A stretch of DNA of 29,346 nt from positions 1-29,346 of IMG/VR virus record IMGVR_UViG_3300044712_002507; one strand, written 5' to 3'. Position numbers and translations under genes: made by a program. Below are positions 22,435 through 28,307 of this stretch, one piece after another. Below the pieces are notes generated by a model. It did not search any database. It saw only the letters and a program-made list of their open reading frames with translations, and was not told the origin of the DNA. The stretch is from a virus. The stretch's first letter is position 1. Every line of letters begins with the position of its first letter.

Positions 22435-22655
22435 GCCTCCAGCAGATTTTGAGGGATCCCGTTGCGCCGCCAACTTTTCAAAATGTCCTCGGTGCTGCGG
22501 GTGGATTGTCGCGCTTCTTGCGAGGCTAAGTGAAAAATATGTTCCGCTGTTTTATGATACAAAGGCGCCATTTCGGCTGCAATAAGCATGCAATTGGCGT
22601 AGTCGCGAATTGCCCCGAGTTCTACGGCGGTGTAGGTACGGGTGGGTAGTTTCAT
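22431..22655 (-). CDS. Small helical hypothetical protein (74 aa)
   Basis: The ATG overlaps the stop of the zinc-ribbon gene (ATGA). The product is mainly helical: TAVELGAIRDYANCMLIAAE, then HKTAEHIFHLASQEARQ and ILKSWRRNGIPQNLLEA. No metal site or membrane segment is visible and I recognise no family. It lies in the middle of the queD-queE unit and is translationally coupled at both ends. Confidence 0.65.
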   Translation of the reverse strand: MKLPTRTYTAVELGAIRDYANCMLIAAEMAPLYHKTAEHIFHLASQEARQSTRSTEDILKSWRRNGIPQNLLEA

Positions 22656-23095
22656 TTGCGTACCTCTTCCAAGGTAAACTGGTTAGCACGCCAGCGTAGC
22701 CGATCCGGGTTTTCGATGCGCCTAATCTCAAAGATGGCGGGGTAAGGTACATCCTGCTCCATCATGGTCAGGACTTCTTGCTCACCTTGAGCCACTAAGA
22801 ATAACTGCCAGAGCACATCATCCAAGGCCCCCATTCTCTCGCGCAGTAACGGCATCGAGAACTCGAAGTGCTCCACCAATTGCGTGCCCCGGTAGAAATA
22901 GAAACTGCGTGTGTCACGAGGCGGATCGCAAATAACCCAAACGACGTACCCATTCAGCATGAAGTAGTAGCCGTCATCTTTACGGGGTGTGAGCTTGGGT
23001 AACGGAGCCCCGCAAAACTGGCAGTAAATGCGGTCGGGCGTGGTGGGATCCTTACCGCAGTAGGAACAAGCGCAATTGGTGGAGGAAGGAGGCAT
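22652..23095 (-). CDS. Zinc-ribbon hypothetical protein after queE
   Basis: The start at 23095 lies two bases after the queE stop, with GGAG 8 bp upstream; the longer frame to 23197 would overlap queE. The 147-residue product opens with a zinc-ribbon-like cluster (CACSYCGKDP, then YCQFCGAPLPKL), then a beta-rich part, YYFMLNGYVVWVICDPP. Next comes a helical part with GALDDVLWQLFLVAQGEQEVL. Function unknown. Confidence 0.7.
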   Translation of the reverse strand: MPPSSTNCACSYCGKDPTTPDRIYCQFCGAPLPKLTPRKDDGYYFMLNGYVVWVICDPPRDTRSFYFYRGTQLVEHFEFSMPLLRERMGALDDVLWQLFLVAQGEQEVLTMMEQDVPYPAIFEIRRIENPDRLRWRANQFTLEEVRK

Positions 23096-23097
23096 GA

Positions 23098-23829
23098 CTA
23101 AACTCCGAGTTTGTGGCCCCACAAAATAACATGAAGTTGCGGTAACAGACATACGTCTTGCATGTCTTCCAGCTCGGTTACAGTCTCGAGCAGCCATTGA
23201 AACCGGTCAATGATGTTCTGGGTGCTGTCCACAGCCAGCTTCTTGACGAACTCGTTATTCGGTGCTACGGTACCCACGGAGAGGTAGAATGGCACGTCAG
23301 GATAGCGCTTATGCACACCCTGCGCGAAGAGCAGGTCATCAGTACCGAATACAACCACTTTGAGGATATGCGGTGTTTCACAGGCCTGCAGTCGATCCAT
23401 TACCTGGGACAGGGCCACGAAATCGGTCTCCATGCCTGAGGAGGGCGGCTTAGGCGAGATGACCACATTGTTGCAGGTAGTCATCCAGTATTTATACGCC
23501 GATCCCTGGGTCTCCACAGCCACTTGGTAGCCGGCATTCTGCAGCGCGTAGACCAGCTGTTGCAGGTCCCACAACAGTGGATTGCCGCCGGAGAGAATGA
23601 CCCACTTGGCAAAGCCGGGCAGGTTATTGACGCGGTCCACGATTTCTGGTGTGGTCAGCTCGGGCAACAATTTTACATGTTCGGGCAGCACCGCGTGCAT
23701 GCTGTCGCACCAAGAGCAACGATAGTCGCAGGCGCCGAAACGGACAAAGTAACAAAGCTGACCGGCTTGGTTACCTTCGCCTTGGATGGTGGGACCGAAA
23801 ACTTCGGCGACCCGGAATTTGTTTTGCAT
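23098..23829 (-). CDS. queE: 7-carboxy-7-deazaguanine synthase QueE (radical SAM)
   Basis: QueE contracts the ring of 6-carboxytetrahydropterin to 7-carboxy-7-deazaguanine using SAM and a 4Fe-4S cluster. The 243-residue protein has GPTIQGEG (12-19), the cluster motif FGACDYRCSWCD with Cys34, Cys38 and Cys41, the WVILSGGNPLL strand (GGNP in place of GGEP), VETQGS and ISPKPPSSG. These are the characteristic QueE residues. It is separated from queD by one small zinc-binding gene, all under promoter P12, while queC and folE sit in another operon. Confidence 0.94.
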   Translation of the reverse strand: MQNKFRVAEVFGPTIQGEGNQAGQLCYFVRFGACDYRCSWCDSMHAVLPEHVKLLPELTTPEIVDRVNNLPGFAKWVILSGGNPLLWDLQQLVYALQNAGYQVAVETQGSAYKYWMTTCNNVVISPKPPSSGMETDFVALSQVMDRLQACETPHILKVVVFGTDDLLFAQGVHKRYPDVPFYLSVGTVAPNNEFVKKLAVDSTQNIIDRFQWLLETVTELEDMQDVCLLPQLHVILWGHKLGV

Positions 23830-23831
23830 GG

Positions 23832-24032
23832 TTAGACCCTGTCCATTTTCATATACAATGGTTCATTCATTACCGGGCAATGCCCGAAATGAGTGTATTC
23901 GATGACGCTGCCGCCTACCCACAACTTGATCGGGACGGTAAGCGGGAACATTTCTAAGCGCTTGTGTTCCCCGCCGCAGGCGCCACATTTCGGCACGTCT
24001 ACAAATATGTGTTGTTTAGAAGAGGGGTTCAT
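23832..24032 (-). CDS. Small zinc-binding protein between queD and queE (66 aa)
   Basis: The start at 24032 overlaps the queD end by 17 bp; a longer frame would run further into queD. The product, MNPSSKQHIFVDVPKCGACG and on, has CGACGG, a later single Cys (FGHCPVM), and beta strands MFPLTVPIKLWVGGSVIEYT. A zinc site is possible but incomplete. Insertion between two pathway genes and overlap with queD suggest a role tied to preQ0 synthesis or a chance insertion; no family recognised. The ribosome site is weak, so translation probably depends on queD. Confidence 0.6.
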   Translation of the reverse strand: MNPSSKQHIFVDVPKCGACGGEHKRLEMFPLTVPIKLWVGGSVIEYTHFGHCPVMNEPLYMKMDRV

Positions 24033-24378
24033 ATGTGGCCCAAGTCTTGTCGGTCTCGCTGACCCGAACAGCACGTACCGTCGGCCCCAAAAGATCGCGG
24101 GCGACGTTGAATAATTGCTTGGCCAGGTTTTCGGCGGTGGGGTTGAACTCGCACTGGTCGTTTAGGTGTCGGTGGTCGTACTGGGCATCTAACCACTGTT
24201 GAAACGGCTTCAGCTCCCCGTAATCCTTGACAAAGCCGACCTCATTCAAAGTGGAGGCCGAAAGTACAACTTCGACCCGATAATTGTGGCCATGTAACCG
24301 CGCACAAGGATGACCTTCCGGCAATCCCTTGAGTTGGTGGCTGGCCGAGAACGTGAACTGCTTGCTGATTGTATACAT
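24016..24378 (-). CDS. queD: 6-carboxy-5,6,7,8-tetrahydropterin synthase QueD
   Basis: QueD converts dihydroneopterin triphosphate to 6-carboxytetrahydropterin, the second preQ0 step. The 120-residue product has all hallmarks: FSASHQL with zinc ligand His14, CARLHGHNY with Cys25, His29 and His31, FVKDYGELK, DHRHLND, NPTAENLA and VSETDKTW. AGGAG precedes the ATG. Its length is that of a free-standing bacterial QueD. It is the first gene under P12 but lies about 325 bp below the -10 box, a far longer leader than elsewhere in this arm. Confidence 0.95.
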   Translation of the reverse strand: MYTISKQFTFSASHQLKGLPEGHPCARLHGHNYRVEVVLSASTLNEVGFVKDYGELKPFQQWLDAQYDHRHLNDQCEFNPTAENLAKQLFNVARDLLGPTVRAVRVSETDKTWATYEPLF

Positions 24379-24706
24379 GTTGCTCCTGTTTGGAATGATT
24401 GGGGTTGGGGATTACGGTTCCCCCGACGCCGCTACTAAGGTGATCACGGCTTCAGCTAGAGACTGGTCCGGTTGCATGCCATCCACGGTCAACACCGAAC
24501 CCATGTAGTATTGCTTACAACCTTCTGCCTACTTCGCACGCCCGATAATTTTCGTGTGGAGGCGCCACTAGTCGTAGACGGTGGACTGGCGTACACCGAT
24601 TCGCGAGGTCGCAGCGCCATGTCCGAGAGTGGCGGTAATGGTATCACTTTCTAATCATTTACGGAGTGTAAGAACGTGGGCCTGGCCGCCGCTCTGGGAC
24701 TATTTT
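24379..24706 (-). other. Long leader of queD with a decayed or interrupted reading frame
   Basis: About 325 bp between the P12 -10 box and queD hold no intact gene. Read on the minus strand, the frame from 24654 to 24412 gives a protein-like sequence interrupted by only two TAG codons (24568-24570 and 24529-24531). The part before the first TAG contains GAATSRIGVRQSTVYD, the part after it starts WRLHTKIIGRAK, which together look like a helix-turn-helix. The last piece contains KQYYMGSVLTVDGMQPDQSL. There is no in-frame ATG before the stops. I see no preQ1-type aptamer, though a regulatory RNA is not excluded. Pseudogene, readthrough gene or chance are all possible. Confidence 0.4.
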
Positions 24707-24752
24707 ATTATACCGGCCCTTCCTGAGAATTGCATGAGAATAACATGAGAGT
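24707..24752 (-). promoter_or_regulatory. Repeat promoter P12 (degenerate proximal repeat)
   Basis: TATAAT at 24707-24712. The proximal copy at 24722-24728 reads TCTCAGG; perfect copies lie at 24733-24739 and 24744-24750. Drives queD, the zinc-binding gene, queE and four more genes. Confidence 0.85.
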
Positions 24753-24761
24753 TTTCTACGG

Positions 24762-25010
24762 CTATTGCAGCATCCAATCGACCCAGGCTTGGGCCTCCCG
24801 CGACAGCGGGGTTGTGATTTGCTGTGCGCCCGGATAACCGAACAGGGCTAACACATGGTTGTTCAGTTGATCAATTTGATCGCCGGACAGGCCTTTGCAG
24901 GCGGCTAAGTACAGTTGCTGTGTGCGACGGGCTGCGGAGCCTTTGCGGCGCGAATTGAAACGGTCAATGGCCCCAAGACGGGCGTAAACATCAGTTACGG
25001 ATTGTACCAT
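24762..25010 (-). CDS. Small helical protein, paralogue of the next gene upstream (82 aa)
   Basis: This protein and the one at 24991-25263 are clearly related: both have an N-terminal ARL segment, a basic patch (RRKGSAARRTQQL here), LAACKGLSGDQIDQL, a LALFG turn, and end in REAQAWVDWM. It overlaps its paralogue by 20 bp. Mainly helical, no metal site. Function unknown; a tandem duplication is the simplest origin. Confidence 0.7.
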   Translation of the reverse strand: MVQSVTDVYARLGAIDRFNSRRKGSAARRTQQLYLAACKGLSGDQIDQLNNHVLALFGYPGAQQITTPLSREAQAWVDWMLQ

Positions 25011-25263
25011 TTTGTCCCTCCGTCATCCAAGTAACCCAGGCCTGCATGGCCGGTGTGAATGAATCGCTAGCCAAACGTTGCGCTTCGGAGTCGCCCAAAA
25101 GGGAGATCACGTGTTCCTGTAAGGCACAGGCTTGGTCCACGGATAAACCCGAGCAGGCAGCTGCGAAAAGGGAGCGGGTTTTGGGCGCTGAATCGCCTTC
25201 CCACTTTGAGTTATATTTGCGTAATGCGAGGGTTTCGTTGAGGCGGGCTTCTGGACTTTTCAC
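24991..25263 (-). CDS. Small helical protein, paralogue of the next gene downstream (90 aa)
   Basis: The start is GTG at 25263 behind AAAGGAG. It shares its layout with the gene at 24762-25010: SAPKTRSLFAAACSGLSVDQ, then HVISLLGD and PAMQAWVTWM. Conserved Ala-Cys-x-Gly-Leu-Ser and Gln-Ala-Trp-Val-x-Trp-Met positions mark the pair. No known family. It follows a long perfect hairpin, which separates it from the first gene of the P13 unit. Confidence 0.7.
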   Translation of the reverse strand: MKSPEARLNETLALRKYNSKWEGDSAPKTRSLFAAACSGLSVDQACALQEHVISLLGDSEAQRLASDSFTPAMQAWVTWMTEGQNGTIRN

Positions 25264-25282
25264 GGTGATTTCTCCTTTAGTT

Positions 25283-25315
25283 GTCCCCCATCCGTTGTTG
25301 CCGCGGATGGGGGAC
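25283..25315. terminator. Strong 12-bp hairpin between two genes of the P13 unit
   Basis: GTCCCCCATCCG (25283-25294) pairs perfectly with CGGATGGGGGAC (25304-25315) around a 9-base loop. A T-rich tail (TTTGTTGGG) exists only on the plus strand; on the minus strand AACTAAAGGAG follows. For minus-strand transcription it may act as attenuator or RNA-stability element. Confidence 0.6.
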
Positions 25316-25324
25316 TTTGTTGGG

Positions 25325-25534
25325 TTATCCCTGGTTTTCGAAATAAAGGATCATATCCTTTTCCAAACTCTGCCAGGTTTTGAACTGTTTCCAATATTCG
25401 TAACCATCCTGATGTTCGGCTTCATCCACGTAAGATTTGATTTGTTCTTCGGTGAATTTACCCGAGGTCCGAACTCCCGCCAAAAGACGGTTTTTGCGTT
25501 CCACTAACTTGCGATTCATCTTTTCTTCAAACAT
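25325..25534 (-). CDS. Small helical charged protein (69 aa)
   Basis: MFEEKMNRKLVERKNRLLAG opens a basic helix, then KFTEEQIKSYVDEAEHQDG and KQFKTWQSLEKDMILYFENQ. It is strongly charged and helical, without membrane segment or Cys. AGGAG precedes the ATG, and promoter P13 stands right above. No family recognised. Confidence 0.65.
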   Translation of the reverse strand: MFEEKMNRKLVERKNRLLAGVRTSGKFTEEQIKSYVDEAEHQDGYEYWKQFKTWQSLEKDMILYFENQG

Positions 25535-25557
25535 CTGTAACTCCTTTTGTTATTTAT

Positions 25558-25603
25558 ATTATAACGGTTGAACATGAGAATACCATGAGAATAACATGAG
25601 AGT
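25558..25603 (-). promoter_or_regulatory. Repeat promoter P13
   Basis: TATAAT at 25558-25563 and perfect repeats at 25573-25579, 25584-25590 and 25595-25601. Drives the three small genes at 24762-25534. Confidence 0.88.
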
Positions 25604-25623
25604 TTTCAGATTGGGGCGGGCGG

Positions 25624-25890
25624 CTACACGAACCCGAGCCAGGCGCCGAATAGGTACAGCAGGCCCAGGGATAAGGAGACAACCAAGAATAGGACAATCC
25701 CGATTAGCACTAGGCGGTTTTCGTATTTGCGCCGATTATCGGCCACGAGCCAGGCCAATTGGGCCGTTGCGGCCTTATCAGCTGCTTTTTGTTCGTCGGA
25801 CCGTTGCTCAAAGACGAAGATGTTTGCTTGGCGGTATAAGCCGCCCGGATCGATAGACTGATCGCTGGGAGTGCGGGTGTGGCGGCTCAT
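25624..25890 (-). CDS. Tail-anchored membrane protein (88 aa)
   Basis: The ATG overlaps the preceding stop (ATGA). About 58 soluble residues (including ERSD-like charged helix QRSDEQKAADKAATAQL) lead to a single C-terminal membrane segment, VLIGIVLFLVVSLSLGLLYL, so the protein is probably anchored by its C terminus. Unknown function. Last gene of the P14 unit. Confidence 0.65.
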   Translation of the reverse strand: MSRHTRTPSDQSIDPGGLYRQANIFVFEQRSDEQKAADKAATAQLAWLVADNRRKYENRLVLIGIVLFLVVSLSLGLLYLFGAWLGFV

Positions 25891-26192
25891 TGGCGTTTTT
25901 CCTTCTCGCGCAGTTCGCGAATTACATCCTGGCTTTCTTCATAACTGTCTACGGGAAACAATAGACCATGACCAACTACGTACAGGCCGTCAGGACCCTT
26001 GATCAGGCGGTAATCGCCTTCCAGATTCGGGCTCCAGCCATCGTCGAATTTTAGCGTCTTTTTATGCACATTGGCTCCGTGGATAAAGCTCCCGGCGAAG
26101 GCCACTACTAGGCCTAATACGAACATCCCCGGGTTACTGGCCAAAGCGGCCCAACAGGCTAAGGAAAAGCCGGCAACGACAATAATGAACAT
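25887..26192 (-). CDS. Two-TM membrane protein (101 aa)
   Basis: Two N-terminal membrane segments (about 2-19, IIVVAGFSLACWAALA, and 22-39, MFVLGLVVAFAGSFIHGA) are followed by a soluble domain with LKFDDGWSPNLEGDYRLI, GLYVVGHGLLFPVDSYEES and a charged helix. AGGAG precedes the ATG. Coupled to the tail-anchored protein downstream, with which it may form a membrane pair. No family recognised. Confidence 0.65.
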   Translation of the reverse strand: MFIIVVAGFSLACWAALASNPGMFVLGLVVAFAGSFIHGANVHKKTLKFDDGWSPNLEGDYRLIKGPDGLYVVGHGLLFPVDSYEESQDVIRELREKEKRQ

Positions 26193-26195
26193 TTT

Positions 26196-26528
26196 TTATC
26201 TCCTGCCTCTAGAATAGCGGCCCGAGGAGTTGTCTTCAGGCCCGTTTTGATCATCTTCATCGGTCTTGAAAGGTTTGTGCAACCGGGGATCGTCGAATGC
26301 TTCCCCGTCCAGGACGAATTGGTTGGTGGCGCCGCAATTTTCACAGCGGATAATCTGCTCTCCGGACCAATAGGTGGTTTGAGAGGCTTGGCCCTTGTGA
26401 CGGCAACTTTTACAGGTTCCGAAAACATCCTGGCGCGTGCAGACATCATCGGGGTTGTGATCATAATTATCGGAGCGATTGTAGCCCCCGGACTGTTTCT
26501 TCTTTTTATCGCCATTGAACCAAGACAT
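26196..26528 (-). CDS. Zinc-ribbon protein with disordered ends (110 aa)
   Basis: The N-terminal part is polar and basic (GDKKKKQSGGYNRSDNYD). A zinc ribbon follows, with CKSCRHKG and CENCGATN as the two Cys pairs, and the C terminus is disordered with an SSGRYSRGRR end that is Arg-rich. Such proteins often bind nucleic acids. No specific family. Second gene of the P14 unit. Confidence 0.68.
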   Translation of the reverse strand: MSWFNGDKKKKQSGGYNRSDNYDHNPDDVCTRQDVFGTCKSCRHKGQASQTTYWSGEQIIRCENCGATNQFVLDGEAFDDPRLHKPFKTDEDDQNGPEDNSSGRYSRGRR

Positions 26529-26538
26529 AATATTCCCC

Positions 26539-26721
26539 CTATTTTAGTTGATCGCAAAGTTTATTGAAAACGTCCACTGCTTTTTGGTTACCCATCGCCG
26601 CGACCAACTCTTCGTTGGAATGGTTCTTGCGGTTACTAATTAGGTACGAGGCTTCGCCACGAGTGCAACCATGTTTTACAAGTATCGCAATAATCCGTTC
26701 GTACAAATCTGTTCGGTTCAT
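26539..26721 (-). CDS. Small helical protein (60 aa)
   Basis: MNRTDLYERIIAILVKHGCT followed by GEASYLISNRKNHSNEELVA and AVDVFNKLCDQLK. It is wholly helical with two separated Cys. AGGAG precedes the ATG and promoter P14 lies just above. Function unknown. Confidence 0.65.
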   Translation of the reverse strand: MNRTDLYERIIAILVKHGCTRGEASYLISNRKNHSNEELVAAMGNQKAVDVFNKLCDQLK

Positions 26722-26743
26722 TCTGCTGTTCTCCTATATATTT

Positions 26744-26798
26744 ATTATACTGCCCGAACATGAGAATAGCGTGAGAATAACATGAGAGTCCGATGAGA
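26744..26798 (-). promoter_or_regulatory. Repeat promoter P14
   Basis: TATAAT at 26744-26749 with repeats at 26759-26765, 26770-26776 (TCTCACG), 26781-26787 and 26792-26798 (TCTCATC). The 60 bp at 26730-26789 are identical to those at P15 (28294-28353). Confidence 0.87.
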
Positions 26799-26799
26799 A

Positions 26800-27048
26800 T
26801 TACTCTTCCTCCTGCGGCGGGTCTACCGGAAGGGCTTCCACACAGATTATGGCGGTCTTCAGGAGCTCTTTAGGGATGAAGACTTTGCCTGAGTTGGTGG
26901 TAACGGACATATAGCTAGCATGGCCCATGGCGGCATTGCGAGCAAATTCCATAACCTCGTCTACTTGCTCTTCTTCCATGACCATGGTGAGTGAGCGGGA
27001 AATGCGGCCATCTAACAGCCTTACGGTAGTAGTTACTGCGTATTCCAT
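26800..27048 (-). CDS. Hypothetical protein (82 aa)
   Basis: A small soluble protein: MEYAVTTTVRLLDGRISRSL, then VMEEEQVDEVMEFARNAAMG, SVTTNSGKVFIPKELLKTAI and an acidic Pro-rich end (DPPQEEE). The beta-alpha-beta pattern with KVFIPKELL resembles the small ligand-like folds common in phage genes. GGAG precedes the ATG. Element E3 lies between it and the upstream gene, so it may be read from P15. Function unknown. Confidence 0.65.
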   Translation of the reverse strand: MEYAVTTTVRLLDGRISRSLTMVMEEEQVDEVMEFARNAAMGHASYMSVTTNSGKVFIPKELLKTAIICVEALPVDPPQEEE

Positions 27049-27069
27049 TTTTGTCTCCGGGTGGTGGCG

Positions 27070-27132
27070 GTACGATGTGTTGTAAGGAACCAGGCGCCCT
27101 AGGGGTGCTTCATTCCGTAGATTGCATCGTAC
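27070..27132. repeat. Inverted-repeat element E3
   Basis: Arms GTACGATGTGTTGTAA and GTAGATTGCATCGTAC are close to those of E1 and E2, with two differences that stay paired as U-G or G-U on the plus strand. The inner part is unrelated and contains its own stem (GCGCCCTAGGGGTGC). It overlaps the last codons and stop of the gene ending at 27110. Confidence 0.65.
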
Positions 27133-27796
27133 CGGCGTCGACTAGTTGCAGCTGCTGGGCTGCTTTGAATGCCTCCATTGCGGCGGCACAATCGGCTAGA
27201 GAAAGTAAGACACTCTCCAGCAATTCTACTTGCTCGACCGGCACAGCGCTGGTTCGGGTCAGGCGTAACATTTGGCGCTGCAGTAGCTCAATGACCGCAA
27301 CGGGCTCAATAATGTATGTTTTGCCCTCGCGGACCTCACGACGGATCCGGTCTTCCAAACATTCGTGAATTTTGCCGTAGTCTGCTTCTAGTTTTAGGAA
27401 AGGCTCAACAACGTTACCCTCCTCATCGAAAACTTCGGTGCGGTCAATCTCATCTACTTTTGCGGCCACAGCCCAGCCACGCCAGGCTCCACGGGACCAG
27501 AGAAAGTAGTTTTCATCGGGAATCCACTCTCGGTTACTAACCACGGCCAGGTTACCCACTTTAGCTTTGCCCTTTTTGGTCTTCGTTTTCGGCTGGATTA
27601 GGGTGGCCTCGGTCTCGGTCTCGGTCTCGGCGGCGGTCTCTTCTTTAGGTTGCCGAACGTGGGCGGCTTTATGACCAACCGCAACATCATCAGCATTGGC
27701 CTTGACCCACACGCCGCCTTGGCGGCAGCCGGTGTGCTTCATGCCATCTTTGGGTCGGTGAGTAACGAACCCGCACTTGTCGCATTTTACTTTCAT
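27110..27796 (-). CDS. Zinc-finger and coiled-coil protein with ETETETE linker (228 aa)
   Basis: The N terminus has a zinc-finger-like set, MKVKCDKCGFVTHRP then GMKHTGC. Next comes a low-complexity linker with ETAAETETETEATL and TKTKKGKAK. A folded part follows with NREWIPDENYFLWSRG and EVFDEEGNVVEPFLKLE, then a long helix with LLQRQMLRLTRTS and VELLESVLLSLADCAAAME. The stop codon lies within the loop of element E3. The DNA of the ETETETE linker is a hexamer repeat (TCGGTC on the plus strand), which may vary in copy number. Function unknown. Confidence 0.72.
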   Translation of the reverse strand: MKVKCDKCGFVTHRPKDGMKHTGCRQGGVWVKANADDVAVGHKAAHVRQPKEETAAETETETEATLIQPKTKTKKGKAKVGNLAVVSNREWIPDENYFLWSRGAWRGWAVAAKVDEIDRTEVFDEEGNVVEPFLKLEADYGKIHECLEDRIRREVREGKTYIIEPVAVIELLQRQMLRLTRTSAVPVEQVELLESVLLSLADCAAAMEAFKAAQQLQLVDAGTMQSTE

Positions 27797-27972
27797 CTTC
27801 GAGCCCCCCTAAGCTCATACCGGGCGCCTTTGAACGGGCCGGCAAATACTTCCCAAATACAAACCACCTGCGTACCGATGGTGTCCAAGTGGATCAACTT
27901 GACCGAGTATTTGCCGGGAGGCAATACTCGGCCGTCTTTTGTCGTTATGGGTGCTTCAGTGACAACCTTCAC
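27793..27972 (-). CDS. Small protein with GTG start (59 aa)
   Basis: The GTG at 27972 follows GGAG by 8 bp and lies four bases below the preceding stop; the TGA overlaps the next ATG. The product begins MKVVTEAPITTKDGRVLPPG, continues YSVKLIHLDTIGTQVVCIWE and ends FKGARYELRGARR. It looks like a small beta barrel. The tight packing on both sides supports it. Confidence 0.65.
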   Translation of the reverse strand: MKVVTEAPITTKDGRVLPPGKYSVKLIHLDTIGTQVVCIWEVFAGPFKGARYELRGARR

Positions 27973-27975
27973 GAT

Positions 27976-28287
27976 CTAACTCCACATAAAACTAATATTG
28001 GTACCGCAGTGACGGCAGGTTGTATTGACCGAGCGCGTAGTGCGGTGGTTGATGGTGTGTTTGCCGCCTACGTGGGCAGTGGCGGGTTTGCGGCAATGGG
28101 GGCATTCAATCGGTTGTTTTCCGGTAATGGCGAAACTGATCTGATCTTTGACAAAGGCGTAAATGTATCCCGAGGGTACAGGTTCGGTCTTGCTGAATGG
28201 GTAGGGGTAGGCTTCCATTTCGGCTTTGGTGTTGAAGTTATGAATCTCGTACCCGGTTGAAGTCTTTCCGTAATATGTGTGTGCCAT
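27976..28287 (-). CDS. Zinc-ribbon protein (103 aa)
   Basis: A polar N-terminal half (MAHTYYGKTSTGYEIHNFN, with YPYPFSKTEPVPSGYIYAF) leads to a C-terminal zinc ribbon with CPHCRKP and CRHCGTN as the two Cys pairs. AGGAG-like GGAG precedes the ATG. First gene under promoter P15. Unknown function. Confidence 0.7.
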   Translation of the reverse strand: MAHTYYGKTSTGYEIHNFNTKAEMEAYPYPFSKTEPVPSGYIYAFVKDQISFAITGKQPIECPHCRKPATAHVGGKHTINHRTTRSVNTTCRHCGTNISFMWS

Positions 28288-28307
28288 CTCATATCTCCTA
28301 TATATTT

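Noticed and set aside
24412-24654. Genome-wide TAG recoding
   Set aside because: Several confident genes end in TAG (for example the lysin and queE), and no other gene contains internal TAG.
24472-24654. 60-codon plus-strand frame in the queD leader
   Set aside because: No ribosome site or promoter, and it is antisense to the leader; nothing recognisable in the product.
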